Source: Terriglobales bacterium | GTDB taxonomy: Bacteria > Acidobacteriota > Terriglobia > Terriglobales > Acidobacteriaceae | Assembly (NCBI GenBank): GCA_035624455.1 | Contig: DASPRM010000081.1 | Coordinates: 1 to 55,424, forward strand | Direction of reading: 5' to 3' | Length of the DNA stretch: 55,424 bases | Shown here: piece after piece, positions 25,704-33,609 of the stretch | Position numbering within the stretch: the stretch's first letter is position 1 | How the letters are laid out: each line of letters begins with the position of its first letter | Program-made: the position numbers and the translations under genes | Notes under the pieces: model-generated | Seen by the model: the letters and a program-made list of their open reading frames with translations, nothing else | The model's database searches: none | Told to the model about the DNA's origin: nothing

Positions 25704-27620
25704 TTATTGAGGTGGAACAGTGGTAGCCGTTGTTTGGCCGGTGATCTTGCCGTACTGGAAATACAAACAATAAGTTATGTACGTAAGATCGTACCGGCTC
25801 GGAGTGTAAAGATAAATCACGGCATTGTTGACCTTGATCTGATGGGATGGAAAGCAAGTGTGGTTGTAATTCGCGTATGCGGTTGGCGATTGCGGATTGG
25901 TTGTGTCGAGCACTGTACGCATGTCCCAAGTGATAGGTGCATATGTGCTCTCAAGCGGATTCTGTGCTGCCCCACTGTACTCAACCTGCCCCTGATGTGC
26001 ATAGGGAAAGCTCGTAACCAAACCCATAGAACTCGTATCAGCAAACCCTGATGCGTTCCACAGGTGACAGTCGTTCGGAATACCGTCCTCGTCCGCGGCA
26101 GACAGTGTGGACCCATTGGCGGGTGAGCCAGCACCATAGTTTCTACTTTGTCCGACCCCCTTGAAAAAACCAGAATATGTCTGGAGGTCCGGTATTATCA
26201 GAAGCGATTCCGTTGCGCGATATGTGCCGCGATAGGCATCCCCCATGTAGATTAAATCATTCGAATTTCCTTGATAGTAGCAATAACTTGGGCCGTTGAT
26301 CCAATCGACTCCAATATAGTCGCTGTACGCCACATTGAACTGTGGTGGAACATTCGTGCCGGACTGCGGAGTCTTCAGGTCTGTATGGCATGGTGTACGC
26401 AAAGAATTACGAGGAACCTGCCCTTGCGCCAACGTAGTAGTCGATCCTACGCTGATTCCGTTTGACTGGGAATACTGAGCGGTGGCAATGGAAGCATCTG
26501 CCGTCCACCACGAGTTAAAGAAACCAGTCGCATCCAAGAAATCATCCGTGCATCCGTCCATACCAGTCACCGTCACGGGTGAAAAACTTAGCCCCATCCC
26601 GACTCCGATAGGATTCTGATCGAGGTAGGCGTGAACTCCAACACCGCAGCACTGCATACAGCCGTAAGAGGCATCTCCGTAGCGCTTATCGGTAACTACC
26701 TTGCCCTCAAAAACGTTCCCCATTTTGTCGTCGAGGTCCAGGAGCGTGTAGCTGCCACTCGTAATTGAAGTGGGAAAGACATTGCCCTTCGCATCGGGGG
26801 TTTGCGAGCGAATCAACTTGCCCAGATCGATGAACAATTGCTCGTCCTGTGCCAGCTTCTGCTCGAGAACATAGTCAGCATGACCCTTAGCCGTAACATA
26901 GTGAAAGATCATTCGCGCGTGCGTGTCTTTGCGGCCGCCATTGCCGACCGTGATCAGCGTGTTATGGGCGTCGTCCACTTCCCACGCACCGCCTTCCCAG
27001 TGAGCCGACATCTGGTCTGTGAATGGAGTCTGCACGCCATAGCGGCCGGTATCATCGTATGAGGCCGCAACGGCAATCACCTCATCCGGTCCGGAATTTG
27101 TCAGCATCGATACGGTGGCCCAATTGGCTTCCTTGGGCAGGTTTTTGAACTGGGAGACAACATCCAGCTTCTGCATTTCGCCGGCTTTCAGTGTGAGCAC
27201 CTGTGGAGGTGTGGCTCCGTTAGAAGACGCCGAACGCCAATAGAGCCGCATCTGCACGTTGGTCGGCTTGGCCGACAAATTCCTCACGAACACATAGGGC
27301 TGAAGCTTCGTGCTAGCCGGAAACTGAAGCGCCGGGTCGGGCGTTTGCAGCCCCAGCATCGGCGCCCAAAGCATCCAGCCTTCTTTCCTACTCCATGCAT
27401 GCTTGCTCATGTCGGTGTTCAAGTCGCGGTCAAATATCTTCATGATCGAAGAGAATCCGTTGGTCGGGTCGTACAGGAAATGTACGGCGTCAAAAGCACC
27501 GGGATTCGAGGGTTCGATATGAATACTGCCGAAGTCAGACGTGAAGCCGGAGGGGCGGACTGCGTCGCTCTTTGCTATCGTGCTTGGAGAATGGGCTTCT
27601 GCCGAAAAAGAAGAATTCAT
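25704..27620 (-). CDS. large Cys-containing surface-type protein, N-terminus apparently lost
   Basis: A 638-residue protein with a beta-rich composition. The first third looks like a beta-sandwich (YVFVRNLSAKPTNVQMRLYW, then LTLKAGEMQKLDVVSQF). The middle has CMQCCGVGVHAYLDQNPIG, and the C-terminal part is Tyr/Asn/Gly-rich with scattered cysteines (SYCYYQGNSND). This looks like an exported protein, yet no signal peptide is present. The frame begins N-S-F-A-D before the ATG, with a stop six codons upstream and no ribosome-binding site. Its first ~25 codons overlap antisense with the Abi-like fragment. I infer that a rearrangement at about 27.55-27.62 kb removed the original 5' end. It may be a pseudogene. 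Family not recognised. Confidence 0.55.
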   Translation of the reverse strand: MNSSFSAEAHSPSTIAKSDAVRPSGFTSDFGSIHIEPSNPGAFDAVHFLYDPTNGFSSIMKIFDRDLNTDMSKHAWSRKEGWMLWAPMLGLQTPDPALQFPASTKLQPYVFVRNLSAKPTNVQMRLYWRSASSNGATPPQVLTLKAGEMQKLDVVSQFKNLPKEANWATVSMLTNSGPDEVIAVAASYDDTGRYGVQTPFTDQMSAHWEGGAWEVDDAHNTLITVGNGGRKDTHARMIFHYVTAKGHADYVLEQKLAQDEQLFIDLGKLIRSQTPDAKGNVFPTSITSGSYTLLDLDDKMGNVFEGKVVTDKRYGDASYGCMQCCGVGVHAYLDQNPIGVGMGLSFSPVTVTGMDGCTDDFLDATGFFNSWWTADASIATAQYSQSNGISVGSTTTLAQGQVPRNSLRTPCHTDLKTPQSGTNVPPQFNVAYSDYIGVDWINGPSYCYYQGNSNDLIYMGDAYRGTYRATESLLIIPDLQTYSGFFKGVGQSRNYGAGSPANGSTLSAADEDGIPNDCHLWNASGFADTSSMGLVTSFPYAHQGQVEYSGAAQNPLESTYAPITWDMRTVLDTTNPQSPTAYANYNHTCFPSHQIKVNNAVIYLYTPSRYDLTYITYCLYFQYGKITGQTTATTVPPQ

Positions 27621-28056
27621 ATCAGCGAAGGAGTTTTACACTGCGGGCCTTAGGGCTGGGTTCGACATCCCGGGTGCAGACCCTGAGCGCAGGGCTCCTA
27701 CGTTAAGAGCTATTAGTCGAGCATTCGAACAGCTTAGCCTTGAGGAACAAAACCGTTCGCTTGTTGCAATGACCCGAGACCTAGTCGAACGAGGACCTAA
27801 GCGGAAGGCAATAGTCGAGGAAGCATTCAACGGTTTGAAAATCTCGTGGGATGGCGCAAACTTCGCCCCCATTGGCGTGCTAGATGCAAGTGAATATCAA
27901 CTATTGCCAGCAAGCTCTGCGTTGGAGCTAGCGAAAGCAATCGGACGACTTTCAGCTGGCGACGAGTCAGGCGCGATAAGTTCAGCGAGTGGTGCAGTGG
28001 ACTTGGCGACTGGCGCAGTTTACGAAAAGCATGGCCTAGGCCGGGCACGTAGGTAA
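27541..28056 (+). pseudogene. broken abortive-infection-like gene (Abi C-terminal type)
   Basis: A 171-codon frame whose central and C-terminal part resembles abortive infection family proteins. AFEQLSLEEQNRSLVAMTRD is followed by a beta-strand insert (ISWDGANFAPIGVLD) and the helical block ALELAKAIGRLSAGDESGAI, then SGAVDLATGAVYEKHGLG, which recalls the Abi_C domain (pfam14355), where a longer C-terminal helix bundle should follow. Here the frame ends five codons later; a one-base shift allows only nine more codons before another stop. At the 5' end no in-frame ATG precedes residue ~80 and no ribosome-binding site is seen. Both ends therefore look lost. The family call is from motif memory and is moderate. 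Confidence 0.45.
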
Positions 28057-28656
28057 AGCACACTTGGGATAGAAAAATCAGACCGATGACGGGGAGAAGG
28101 CGCAGCAACATTCGGGTCTCCCGTGGGCCCCTCATTTTACAACCTCGAAGCCAAACCTAACATTCCAAACAAGCAATTAAAACCACTACCGGACAATGAG
28201 CGTAATGGGGATGTTACGCCAACTACGGAACTCAGAACGGGATTTGCCGACGGTTCAAGTCGGTCGCATTGGCGCGAGAAAAAGTTTGCCACACTATTGC
28301 AAGTGATTGCACAACTCGCCGAGGGGTTCCAGGACAGCTCTTTCTAAATAGCTGAAGCTTTTGATCTTGCACAAGACGCCTTGGGCGGCCCGCTTGCTCT
28401 TCCGCAGCGATAGTGCCGCAAGCTAACACCAGCTGGCAACCAGAAAGGGCCAATTCACGTGCAGCCAGAGAATATCAGCAACAAAAAGTCGCAGAAGCAG
28501 TTCCCGTACACCGGGACCCTTCATTCACTCACGGGCCCGCGCCTCGGACGCGTGGTCGCGTGGCGTACTTAAGCCCTCTGTTGGATTGAGTGGGGCAATT
28601 CCACCGCTGGACCGCGCAATCAGCCCTGGCTCCCCGTAGGCACCCACGCGGTAGCG
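28057..28656. other. 600 bases without a recognised gene
   Basis: The region between the broken Abi-like gene and the small conserved protein. Short frames on both strands show no domain, no good start and no codon bias. One dyad, ACCGGGACCC (28511) against GGGCCCG, is weak. I see no tRNA, integrase or insertion-sequence end. It looks like decayed accessory DNA. Confidence 0.35.
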
Positions 28657-28935
28657 CTAGTTCTCATTCCACACGTACAGGAAGTCGCCATCGCTGGCAG
28701 TGACCACTTTGCGCCCCAGTTTGTGGGTTGCGCGGCTCAGTGCCGAGCGAACTTTTTCCTTGCTCTCCGCCAGTTCTGCCAATGGCACTCTAAGGGCGAC
28801 GCCCTTGTCCACCTGATCGAGGTCGGAGAGGATACGGGTCACGATCTGTTTGTGCTTTCCGTTGCGACCCTGCGGGACATCCATCTGCTGCATGGTCTTG
28901 AAGTTCATCGCGACTTTGTTGCCGCGGGGTTTCAT
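28657..28935 (-). CDS. small conserved protein of unknown function
   Basis: 92 residues when started at the ATG at 28935, which has AGGAG seven bases ahead. The protein is basic at the N-terminus (MKPRGNKVAMNFKTMQQ), then has QGRNGKHKQIVTRILSDLDQ, a helix pair around VALRVPLAELAESKEKV, RSALSRATHKLGRKV and the end DGDFLYVWNEN. The pattern of a short helical core and basic tail would suit a nucleic-acid-binding or regulatory protein, but no known domain is visible. I believe similar short proteins occur in other Acidobacteriota (memory, unverified). It is divergent from the gene at 29208. Confidence 0.6.
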   Translation of the reverse strand: MKPRGNKVAMNFKTMQQMDVPQGRNGKHKQIVTRILSDLDQVDKGVALRVPLAELAESKEKVRSALSRATHKLGRKVVTASDGDFLYVWNEN

Positions 28936-29026
28936 CGCAGTTCTCCTCGCACCAACGTGCTGCATTGCTAACGTGAAGTAATCGTATCAAAAACGTAACG
29001 AGATGTAAAACAAAAATAAAGAACCG

Positions 29027-29110
29027 TATAATTATCCATCCAGCCAGAATAGCCCTTAAATGTGCAAGCAAAAGGCCCTTGAAGGGCTCAGGAATAGCCG
29101 TTAAATGCGC
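29027..29110 (+). promoter_or_regulatory. possible promoter and structured leader of the 29208 gene
   Basis: A perfect -10 hexamer TATAAT (29027-29032) lies 17 bases after a weak -35 TGTAAA. Downstream, two direct repeats GAATAGCCCTTAAATGTGC (29047-29065) and GAATAGCCGTTAAATGCGC (29092-29110) match at 17 of 19 bases. Between them AAGGGCT (29082-29088) can pair either with AGCCCTT in the first repeat or with the adjacent GGCCCTT (29074-29080), giving mutually exclusive hairpins. Confidence 0.35.
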
Positions 29111-29206
29111 CATCTGGCAGGCCAAAATACCGAGCTAGCAATTTCCAACAGATATGACCCGTATGAGAGTTGACCTGCTACTGTTTGCCTGGTGGGGGTG
29201 AAGTGT

Positions 29207-29230
29207 CATGCGACGTACCATGCGACGTAC
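29207..29230 (+). repeat. tandem 12-base duplication spanning the start codon
   Basis: CATGCGACGTAC occurs twice in direct succession (29207-29218 and 29219-29230), giving two in-frame start codons at 29208 and 29220 and the protein start MRRTMRRT. The G-rich ribosome-binding stretch (29194-29198) is correctly spaced for the first ATG only. Confidence 0.9.
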
Positions 29231-29654
29231 CAAGACTCATTTCGAGCAGATTCCGGTCGAGGTGGTTAAAAAGATTGCAGACATTCAAATTCCTCCAGAA
29301 AGGACAAAGGGAATGCAGCCAGAGACGAACCTCTCAACCGAAAGAACCATTCTCAGACAGGGTAAGCAGGCTCTTGCCTTGCAAGAAGAGAGTCACATGA
29401 TGAAACCTCCAGCGGAACCGGAGTTCATTTATCCCGAGTGGCAAAAGCCTTACTTGGCGGCACTAATCGCAGATCCAGGGGAATTGCAGGAGAGGGTTAC
29501 CGAAGCAGAGACCGCGATCTTCAATCGCCTGCAGGCCATCTCGCTGAGTCCTGATCACGAACGGGAACGGCTCGCCCTGTCCGATGCGATGCGATCGCTG
29601 CGAATCGTGAAGAAAACTAAGCTGGATTATCCCGATTGGGGAACTACCGGCTAA
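29208..29654 (+). CDS. small two-part protein of unknown function
   Basis: 148 residues, apparently two modules. Residues 1-60 contain RRTKTHFEQIPVEVVKKIAD, a short amphipathic segment. Residues 64-148 start after a Met-Met (MMKPPAEPEFIYPEW) and form a helical domain ending LRIVKKTKLDYPDW. I recall both parts as separate small proteins in other Acidobacteriota, so this may be a fusion, or the second ATG pair (29397, 29400) may be an internal start; this is unverified. It converges with the single-domain response regulator gene and their ends overlap by four bases. No membrane segment or signal peptide. Confidence 0.6.
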   Translation: MRRTMRRTKTHFEQIPVEVVKKIADIQIPPERTKGMQPETNLSTERTILRQGKQALALQEESHMMKPPAEPEFIYPEWQKPYLAALIADPGELQERVTEAETAIFNRLQAISLSPDHERERLALSDAMRSLRIVKKTKLDYPDWGTTG

Positions 29655-30028
29655 GCTGCCCCTGCCAGAAAGAGGCCGCGAGCTGTGCCCACCAGCCGCG
29701 AAATATGTTCGGATTTAGACAACACTGCCGAAACCCCGGCGGAATGTGCTTCTTGCTTCAGGAAGTCGTCGTCGTACTCGGTAAACATAATGATCCTGAC
29801 CGTAGGCATGATCTTTTTGATGGCCCGCGTTGCCTCTAGACCATTCATGATGGGCATGGAAAGGTCGATGACAATCAAATCGGGGCGTAACTCCTGAGCT
29901 TTGGCGATTGCCTCCCTACCGTTTTTTGCCTGACCACATACATCAAAGTCCTCGTCCGCGGTGAAAAGCCGGCAGATTGCCTGGCGAATCGTCGAGTTAT
30001 CATCTACTACCAGCACTGCCCTGCGCAC
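29651..30028 (-). CDS. single-domain response regulator (CheY-like receiver)
   Basis: 125 residues consisting only of a receiver domain. Acidic pocket Asp-Asp in VLVVDDNSTIRQ (9-10), phospho-acceptor Asp in LIVIDLSMPIMNG (~55), Thr in IIMFTEYDD (~83) and Lys in AVLSKSEH (~105) are all present, so it should be phosphorylated by a histidine kinase. The fold resembles the receiver of NarL/FixJ-type regulators, but there is no DNA-binding output domain. No histidine kinase gene lies in the window. The stop codon overlaps the end of the convergent gene by four bases. The DNA is typical of the chromosome, suggesting the accessory patch ends near here. Confidence 0.9.
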   Translation of the reverse strand: MRRAVLVVDDNSTIRQAICRLFTADEDFDVCGQAKNGREAIAKAQELRPDLIVIDLSMPIMNGLEATRAIKKIMPTVRIIMFTEYDDDFLKQEAHSAGVSAVLSKSEHISRLVGTARGLFLAGAA

Positions 30029-30213
30029 GCCCGCTGACCTCCAGCCGCTCTCTGTCGGACCGGTCCTGGGCTAGAGATGCGGACGGCGTGGAGGGTGTTT
30101 TCTGTAAAATTCGCGGTGTGCTCTTTTGCAGATGTTCTTGTCCCGTGCCAGATCACAGTTGAGACCGAGGAGCTGAAGTTAACTGGTATTGCGCGTCAGA
30201 GGAAGACCAGGAT

Positions 30214-30256
30214 GGGTCGCCCACCCTTTTGCCCGCATTTCGCGAAGGGTAGGACA
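30214..30256. repeat. intergenic repeat family E (GGGTGCCCCACCCT...AGGGTGGG)
   Basis: GGGTCGCCCACCCTT, loop, then AAGGGTAGG. Arms ACCCTT and AAGGGT pair. Other copies are at 32388, 33610, 40567 and 42523. It lies in the 290-base gap between the response regulator and the DUF1569 gene, where no gene was seen. Confidence 0.7.
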
Positions 30257-30318
30257 TGCAACATATCACATCCGCTGTCCGTCTCTTCGTGGCAGAATAA
30301 TACGCTGCTGCATTTCTT

Positions 30319-30777
30319 ATGAAGACTCTCAGCAACACGGGAGAAAAGGCCGAGCTCATCGCCCGGCTCGAAAAGATCGGCCCCTCGTCCGAACGCCGCT
30401 GGGGAAAAATGTCGGCTCACGAGATGATCTGCCATTTGAGCGACGGATTCCGCATGTACATGGGCGTGAAACGAGTAAGCAGCACGCCGGTTCCCTATCC
30501 AAGAGCGCTGGCGAGATGGATCGCACTCTGGGCGCCGATTCCCTGGCCTAAGGGATTCAAATCCGTTCCCGAGTTGGATCAACAGAAAGGCGGCACCCGA
30601 CCGGAAGTCTTCGCTAACGATGTAAGCGAGCTAAGGAATCTGATGGATCGCTTCACCCGACAGCCACGAGACTTCCAATTCCAGCCTCATCCGCAGCTCG
30701 GCCCCATGTCGGAGAAGGCATGGATGCGCATGGCCTACCTGCATATGGATCACCACTTGCGGCAGTTCGGAGCGTAA
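30319..30777 (+). CDS. DUF1569 / DinB-like four-helix protein
   Basis: 152 residues of the DUF1569 family in the DinB superfamily. The family metal-site histidines appear in MSAHEMICHLSDGFRMY (near residues 36-41) and in the C-terminal YLHMDHHLRQFG, which fits the usual three-His divalent metal site of the fold. These proteins are thought to be metal-dependent thiol or small-molecule enzymes, but this member is uncharacterised. No signal peptide. No strong ribosome-binding site is seen before the ATG. It converges with the cysteine dioxygenase gene, 26 bases between stops. Confidence 0.82.
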   Translation: MKTLSNTGEKAELIARLEKIGPSSERRWGKMSAHEMICHLSDGFRMYMGVKRVSSTPVPYPRALARWIALWAPIPWPKGFKSVPELDQQKGGTRPEVFANDVSELRNLMDRFTRQPRDFQFQPHPQLGPMSEKAWMRMAYLHMDHHLRQFGA

Positions 30778-30803
30778 GCGAATGCTCTTGTCGTCTGGAA
30801 GGA

Positions 30804-31403
30804 CTACACTCCGGAAGCTGCGCGTCTTTTCCCGTACTCTGTCGTGTAACTCAGCTTGATCGTGCCGCAGGTTTGCTGCTCTTCGGAGTACACATCGCAG
30901 CTATCGAAGGGATGCGAGTAGATGTGCAGACTCACCGCGCGCTCGCCAAATTCTTTGGGGTTGTAAACCTTGTGCACAGGTTCCTTGGGATTGACGGCCA
31001 CTGGGCTTGCGGCATTCATCTCCACCGCAAAAGTCCGCTCAAGCTTACATCGGCCGCCTTCCAGGTCCTGAAATAGCACGCGATAGTTCTGCACCATAAG
31101 CCGGCCGATGGGGACCGCCATCCAGCAGTTTTGCCCGCGATGGTTGTGGATCGAGCTCACCTGGCCCACCTCCCAGCAGATGGCCAGCAGTTCGTAGAGC
31201 CTCGTCTTGTCGATCAGAGTGCGGGTATAGTGCTGGCTATCCCAGCAGATGTAGGGAGTGAGCGTGTCGGGATCGACGGGGTTGTGAGCAAGGAAGGACC
31301 GCAGCTCTTCGATCTCTTGAAACGTCCTCTCGGGAAGCTGTCGCAGCTGCTTCACGAAATCCTGGATTGAACAGATCTGGTGTGCGGTTTTTGGAGTTGC
31401 CAT
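30804..31403 (-). CDS. cdo: cysteine dioxygenase type I
   Basis: A 199-residue cupin that oxidises cysteine to cysteine sulfinate with O2 and a mononuclear non-heme Fe(II). Iron ligands are His86 and His88 (SSIHNHRGQNCWM) and His160 (AVSLHIYSHPF). Cys93, two residues before Met95, and Tyr172 (DSCDVYSEEQ) match the pair that forms the Cys-Tyr crosslink in mammalian CDO; the first two His and the Cys even have the same residue numbers as in the rat enzyme. The ATG at 31403 is chosen because AAGGAG lies seven bases ahead. The upstream 34-residue extension has no support. It would feed cysteine sulfur into taurine or sulfite pathways; none of those genes are nearby. Confidence 0.92.
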   Translation of the reverse strand: MATPKTAHQICSIQDFVKQLRQLPERTFQEIEELRSFLAHNPVDPDTLTPYICWDSQHYTRTLIDKTRLYELLAICWEVGQVSSIHNHRGQNCWMAVPIGRLMVQNYRVLFQDLEGGRCKLERTFAVEMNAASPVAVNPKEPVHKVYNPKEFGERAVSLHIYSHPFDSCDVYSEEQQTCGTIKLSYTTEYGKRRAASGV

Positions 31404-31614
31404 CGATACGCTCCTTCCCAGAAGCCCAAACTCCCCAAAGTCAAAGGCCAACGACCAAAGACGAAAGACCAAAGAATAGATCAAACTGCCGCCCGATCCA
31501 AGCACTGGGACGCGCTTCCCATCTCAGGGGTTGCGTGTTGCCGCTCCCGGTAGGAAACTAGAGACCTCTCCGGCAGGACGGTTTGGCATGCGGCAAGCGA
31601 CTAGGAGTGCGGAC

Positions 31615-31866
31615 ATGACCTGGACGGAATCATTCACCTGCAATATTTGTGGCAAGCGCAAGGGCGAGGTCGATCACTGGTGGCTGGCGTGGGTGGAGCA
31701 GGTGCAACCCAGCGATCACGAGACGCTCAAACCGAAGTGGCAGTTGCTGCCCTGGTCGGAACTGATGGCCCGCTCGCTTGACGTTGCGCATCTGTGCGGC
31801 GCCGGATGTGCCCTGAAAGAAGCTGAACGCTGGATGACTTCCACCGTTATCAGTTCGAGGCGGTGA
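31615..31866 (+). CDS. small Cys-rich protein, possible zinc ribbon
   Basis: 83 residues starting MTWTESFTCNICGKRKGEVDHWW. The pairs CNIC near residue 9 and HLCGAGC near residue 63 could together bind one zinc ion, as in short zinc-ribbon proteins; the middle is Trp-rich (WWLAWVEQVQ, WQLLPWSEL). No named family recognised. The ATG at 31615 has AGGAG seven bases ahead; the longer frame beginning at 31531 lacks support. A family B repeat follows the gene. Confidence 0.6.
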   Translation: MTWTESFTCNICGKRKGEVDHWWLAWVEQVQPSDHETLKPKWQLLPWSELMARSLDVAHLCGAGCALKEAERWMTSTVISSRR

Positions 31867-31885
31867 CCTGCTGATTCTCTATAGT

Positions 31886-31946
31886 GTCATCCTGAGCGAG
31901 GACGCGGTGAAGCGATCCGCGTCCGAGTCGAAGGGCCTTGCGGTTT
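31886..31946. repeat. intergenic repeat family B (GTCATCCTGAGCGAGG)
   Basis: GTCATCCTGAGCGAGGACGC, the dyad GCGGTGAAGCGATCCGC, then GTCCGAGTCGAAGGGCCTTG and CGGTTT. Matches 17130-17192 at most positions. Confidence 0.8.
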
Positions 31947-31963
31947 ATTGGCGAAAATTCCTT

Positions 31964-32284
31964 TTACCGCAGCTTTACCGAATTGCGCCACTTGGCATGG
32001 AGCCACAACAGAGCGCCCACCCCGATGGTCTCCAGGGGTCCAGGAGTCATTATCAGCGACTCCCAGGGTTGCGGCTGCCTGAGCAACACGTACACTCCCC
32101 AGAGCGCGCCCCCGATTTGCAGTGAGTTGGCGATCCATTCCTCGGTGCCGATCAGAATGCGGTGCTGCCTTCCATGGCGCCTCACCGGACGCAGACTGAC
32201 CATGTTGGCGGAGTAGTCCACCACTTCGTGTTCCCAGAGATCGCCGGTACTGCGTACCTTCGACACCATTCCACTCTCCAACAT
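31964..32284 (-). CDS. small protein with two C-terminal hydrophobic segments, unknown function
   Basis: 106 residues. The N-terminal half is polar and basic (RSTGDLWEHEVVDYSANMVS, RPVRRHGRQHRILIG). The C-terminal half has two hydrophobic stretches, IANSLQIGGALWGVYVLL and PGPLETIGVGALLWLHA, likely membrane-associated. No family recognised. The ATG at 32284 is favoured by GGAG seven bases ahead over an upstream start at 32314. It lies downstream of the Rieske oxygenase gene on the same strand, separated by a family E repeat. Confidence 0.55.
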   Translation of the reverse strand: MLESGMVSKVRSTGDLWEHEVVDYSANMVSLRPVRRHGRQHRILIGTEEWIANSLQIGGALWGVYVLLRQPQPWESLIMTPGPLETIGVGALLWLHAKWRNSVKLR

Positions 32285-32387
32285 ACGCTTACTCCGCCCC
32301 CATCCCCAGATCACAAAGGTGGACGGCCGGAAGGACGATGCCCGCGCTATGCGATATCAGAAATTTCACTTTGTCGTCCTGGGCCTG

Positions 32388-32420
32388 TGCCCCACCCTAA
32401 GCCCAGCGAAGGGTGGGATC
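32388..32420. repeat. intergenic repeat family E
   Basis: GTGCCCCACCCTAAGCCCAG followed by CGAAGGGTGGGATCG. CCCACCCT (32391-32398) and AGGGTGGG (32410-32417) form a perfect eight-base stem. It stands just past the Rieske oxygenase stop. Confidence 0.8.
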
Positions 32421-32434
32421 GAGCATTCGCGCTC

Positions 32435-33547
32435 CTACCTCCTCCCTTCCAGCCCCATCGCTTCCGCATACAGCCGGTGGAACTGGTGCACGCCTTTCTC
32501 CTGCTTCGCGCTGTAGCGTCCGCGATCGTAGCTCTGCGACCTCAGGTTGCGCTGCACGACTTCGCAGATCTGTCCATCTTCAATCTGGATTTCGTCGCTG
32601 AAACGGAAGGTCGTCTCGGGCGTGTCGGTATTGAGCGTGGGCTCGGGGAAAAACCAGATAAAAATAGCCACCGTGCGCTCCACCCCGAGCGGCAGGACAA
32701 TATTTAACGACATATTGTCGGGATAACAGTTCAGCATCCAGTTGGGAAAAATCCAGTAGTATTCCGCGGCCAGCTCTGCTTCTGACTGGCGGTAGCGGCG
32801 CTCGCTGGTCGATTCATTCTCCGGTCCGCGAATAGGCGAATACTGCAGCAAGTGCCGCGCATATAGCGTTGTCACATATTGGCTGTAATCCAACTCGCGG
32901 TTCAGGCTGGGATGCACGCTGGGCAGGTGGTACCCCTCCAGATAATTGTCGATGTAGACTTTCCAGTTGCATTCCATGATGTAGTCGTGACGTTTGTAGA
33001 AGCGCATCTTGTCGAAGCCGAATTTGGCTGCCTGCTCGGGCAATTCGCGCAAATCGCGCAATAGCGGCTCGGCTTGCGGATCCAGGTTCACGAACACCAG
33101 CCCTCCCCATTCATCAACGGGAATCGGACGTAGTGCGAACTGGCGGGGATCGAAGTCGCAAACTCCTTCCATCTCCGGTGCATTCAGCAATTGGCCTTCG
33201 AGGTTGTAGGTCCAGCCGTGATATCCGCAGCGGAATACCTTTCGCGAACCGCAGCCCTCGGCCGGCGGGCCCGCGCGATGGCGGCACACGTTGTAAAACC
33301 CGCGCAGAGCGTTATCGGTTCCACGCGCGACCAGCAGCGGCTCTCCCAACAGATCGAACGTAAAGTAGTCGCCGGGTTTGGTTACCTGCTCGTGATATCC
33401 GATCACCTGCCAAGTTTTGAAAAACAGGCGCTGCTGTTCCAGCTCGAGCCAGGACGGCTCGATGTAGTAATTCGAGGGCAGAGTGAAACCCCGTTCCACC
33501 GCGGGATCGATAAGTGCATTGGAAATTCTGTTGACGCTCTGCGCCAT
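32435..33547 (-). CDS. Rieske-type aromatic ring/quaternary-amine oxygenase, alpha subunit
   Basis: A 370-residue oxygenase. The Rieske [2Fe-2S] cluster is ligated by Cys88-x-His90 (VCRHRAG) and Cys107-x2-His110 (FRCGYHGWTY). The mononuclear iron site has His207 and His212 in EGYHLPSVHPSLN, with Glu204 as the bridging acid and an Asp in the C-terminal QIEDGQICEVVQRNL. The end motif SQSYDRGRYSAKQEKGVHQF and the single-gene setting resemble choline monooxygenase and GbcA/CntA-type enzymes more than benzene-type dioxygenases. No beta subunit, ferredoxin or reductase gene is nearby. The ATG at 33547 (GGAGG upstream) is preferred to a TTG at 33595. Substrate not determinable; a quaternary ammonium or aromatic acid is plausible. 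Confidence 0.88.
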   Translation of the reverse strand: MAQSVNRISNALIDPAVERGFTLPSNYYIEPSWLELEQQRLFFKTWQVIGYHEQVTKPGDYFTFDLLGEPLLVARGTDNALRGFYNVCRHRAGPPAEGCGSRKVFRCGYHGWTYNLEGQLLNAPEMEGVCDFDPRQFALRPIPVDEWGGLVFVNLDPQAEPLLRDLRELPEQAAKFGFDKMRFYKRHDYIMECNWKVYIDNYLEGYHLPSVHPSLNRELDYSQYVTTLYARHLLQYSPIRGPENESTSERRYRQSEAELAAEYYWIFPNWMLNCYPDNMSLNIVLPLGVERTVAIFIWFFPEPTLNTDTPETTFRFSDEIQIEDGQICEVVQRNLRSQSYDRGRYSAKQEKGVHQFHRLYAEAMGLEGRR

Positions 33548-33609
33548 TCCCGATAGCCTCCCGACGAACTCACGAATTATAGGCAAGCGTGCCAAACCTG
33601 AGGCGTGGG

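Noticed and set aside
28123-28453. short frames on both strands in the 600-base gap
   Set aside because: They overlap one another antisense, lack start signals and resemble no family; kept as gene-free decayed sequence.
23640-29700. prophage or integrative element
   Set aside because: No integrase, capsid, portal, terminase or conjugation gene and no flanking attachment repeats could be found, so only an accessory patch is claimed.
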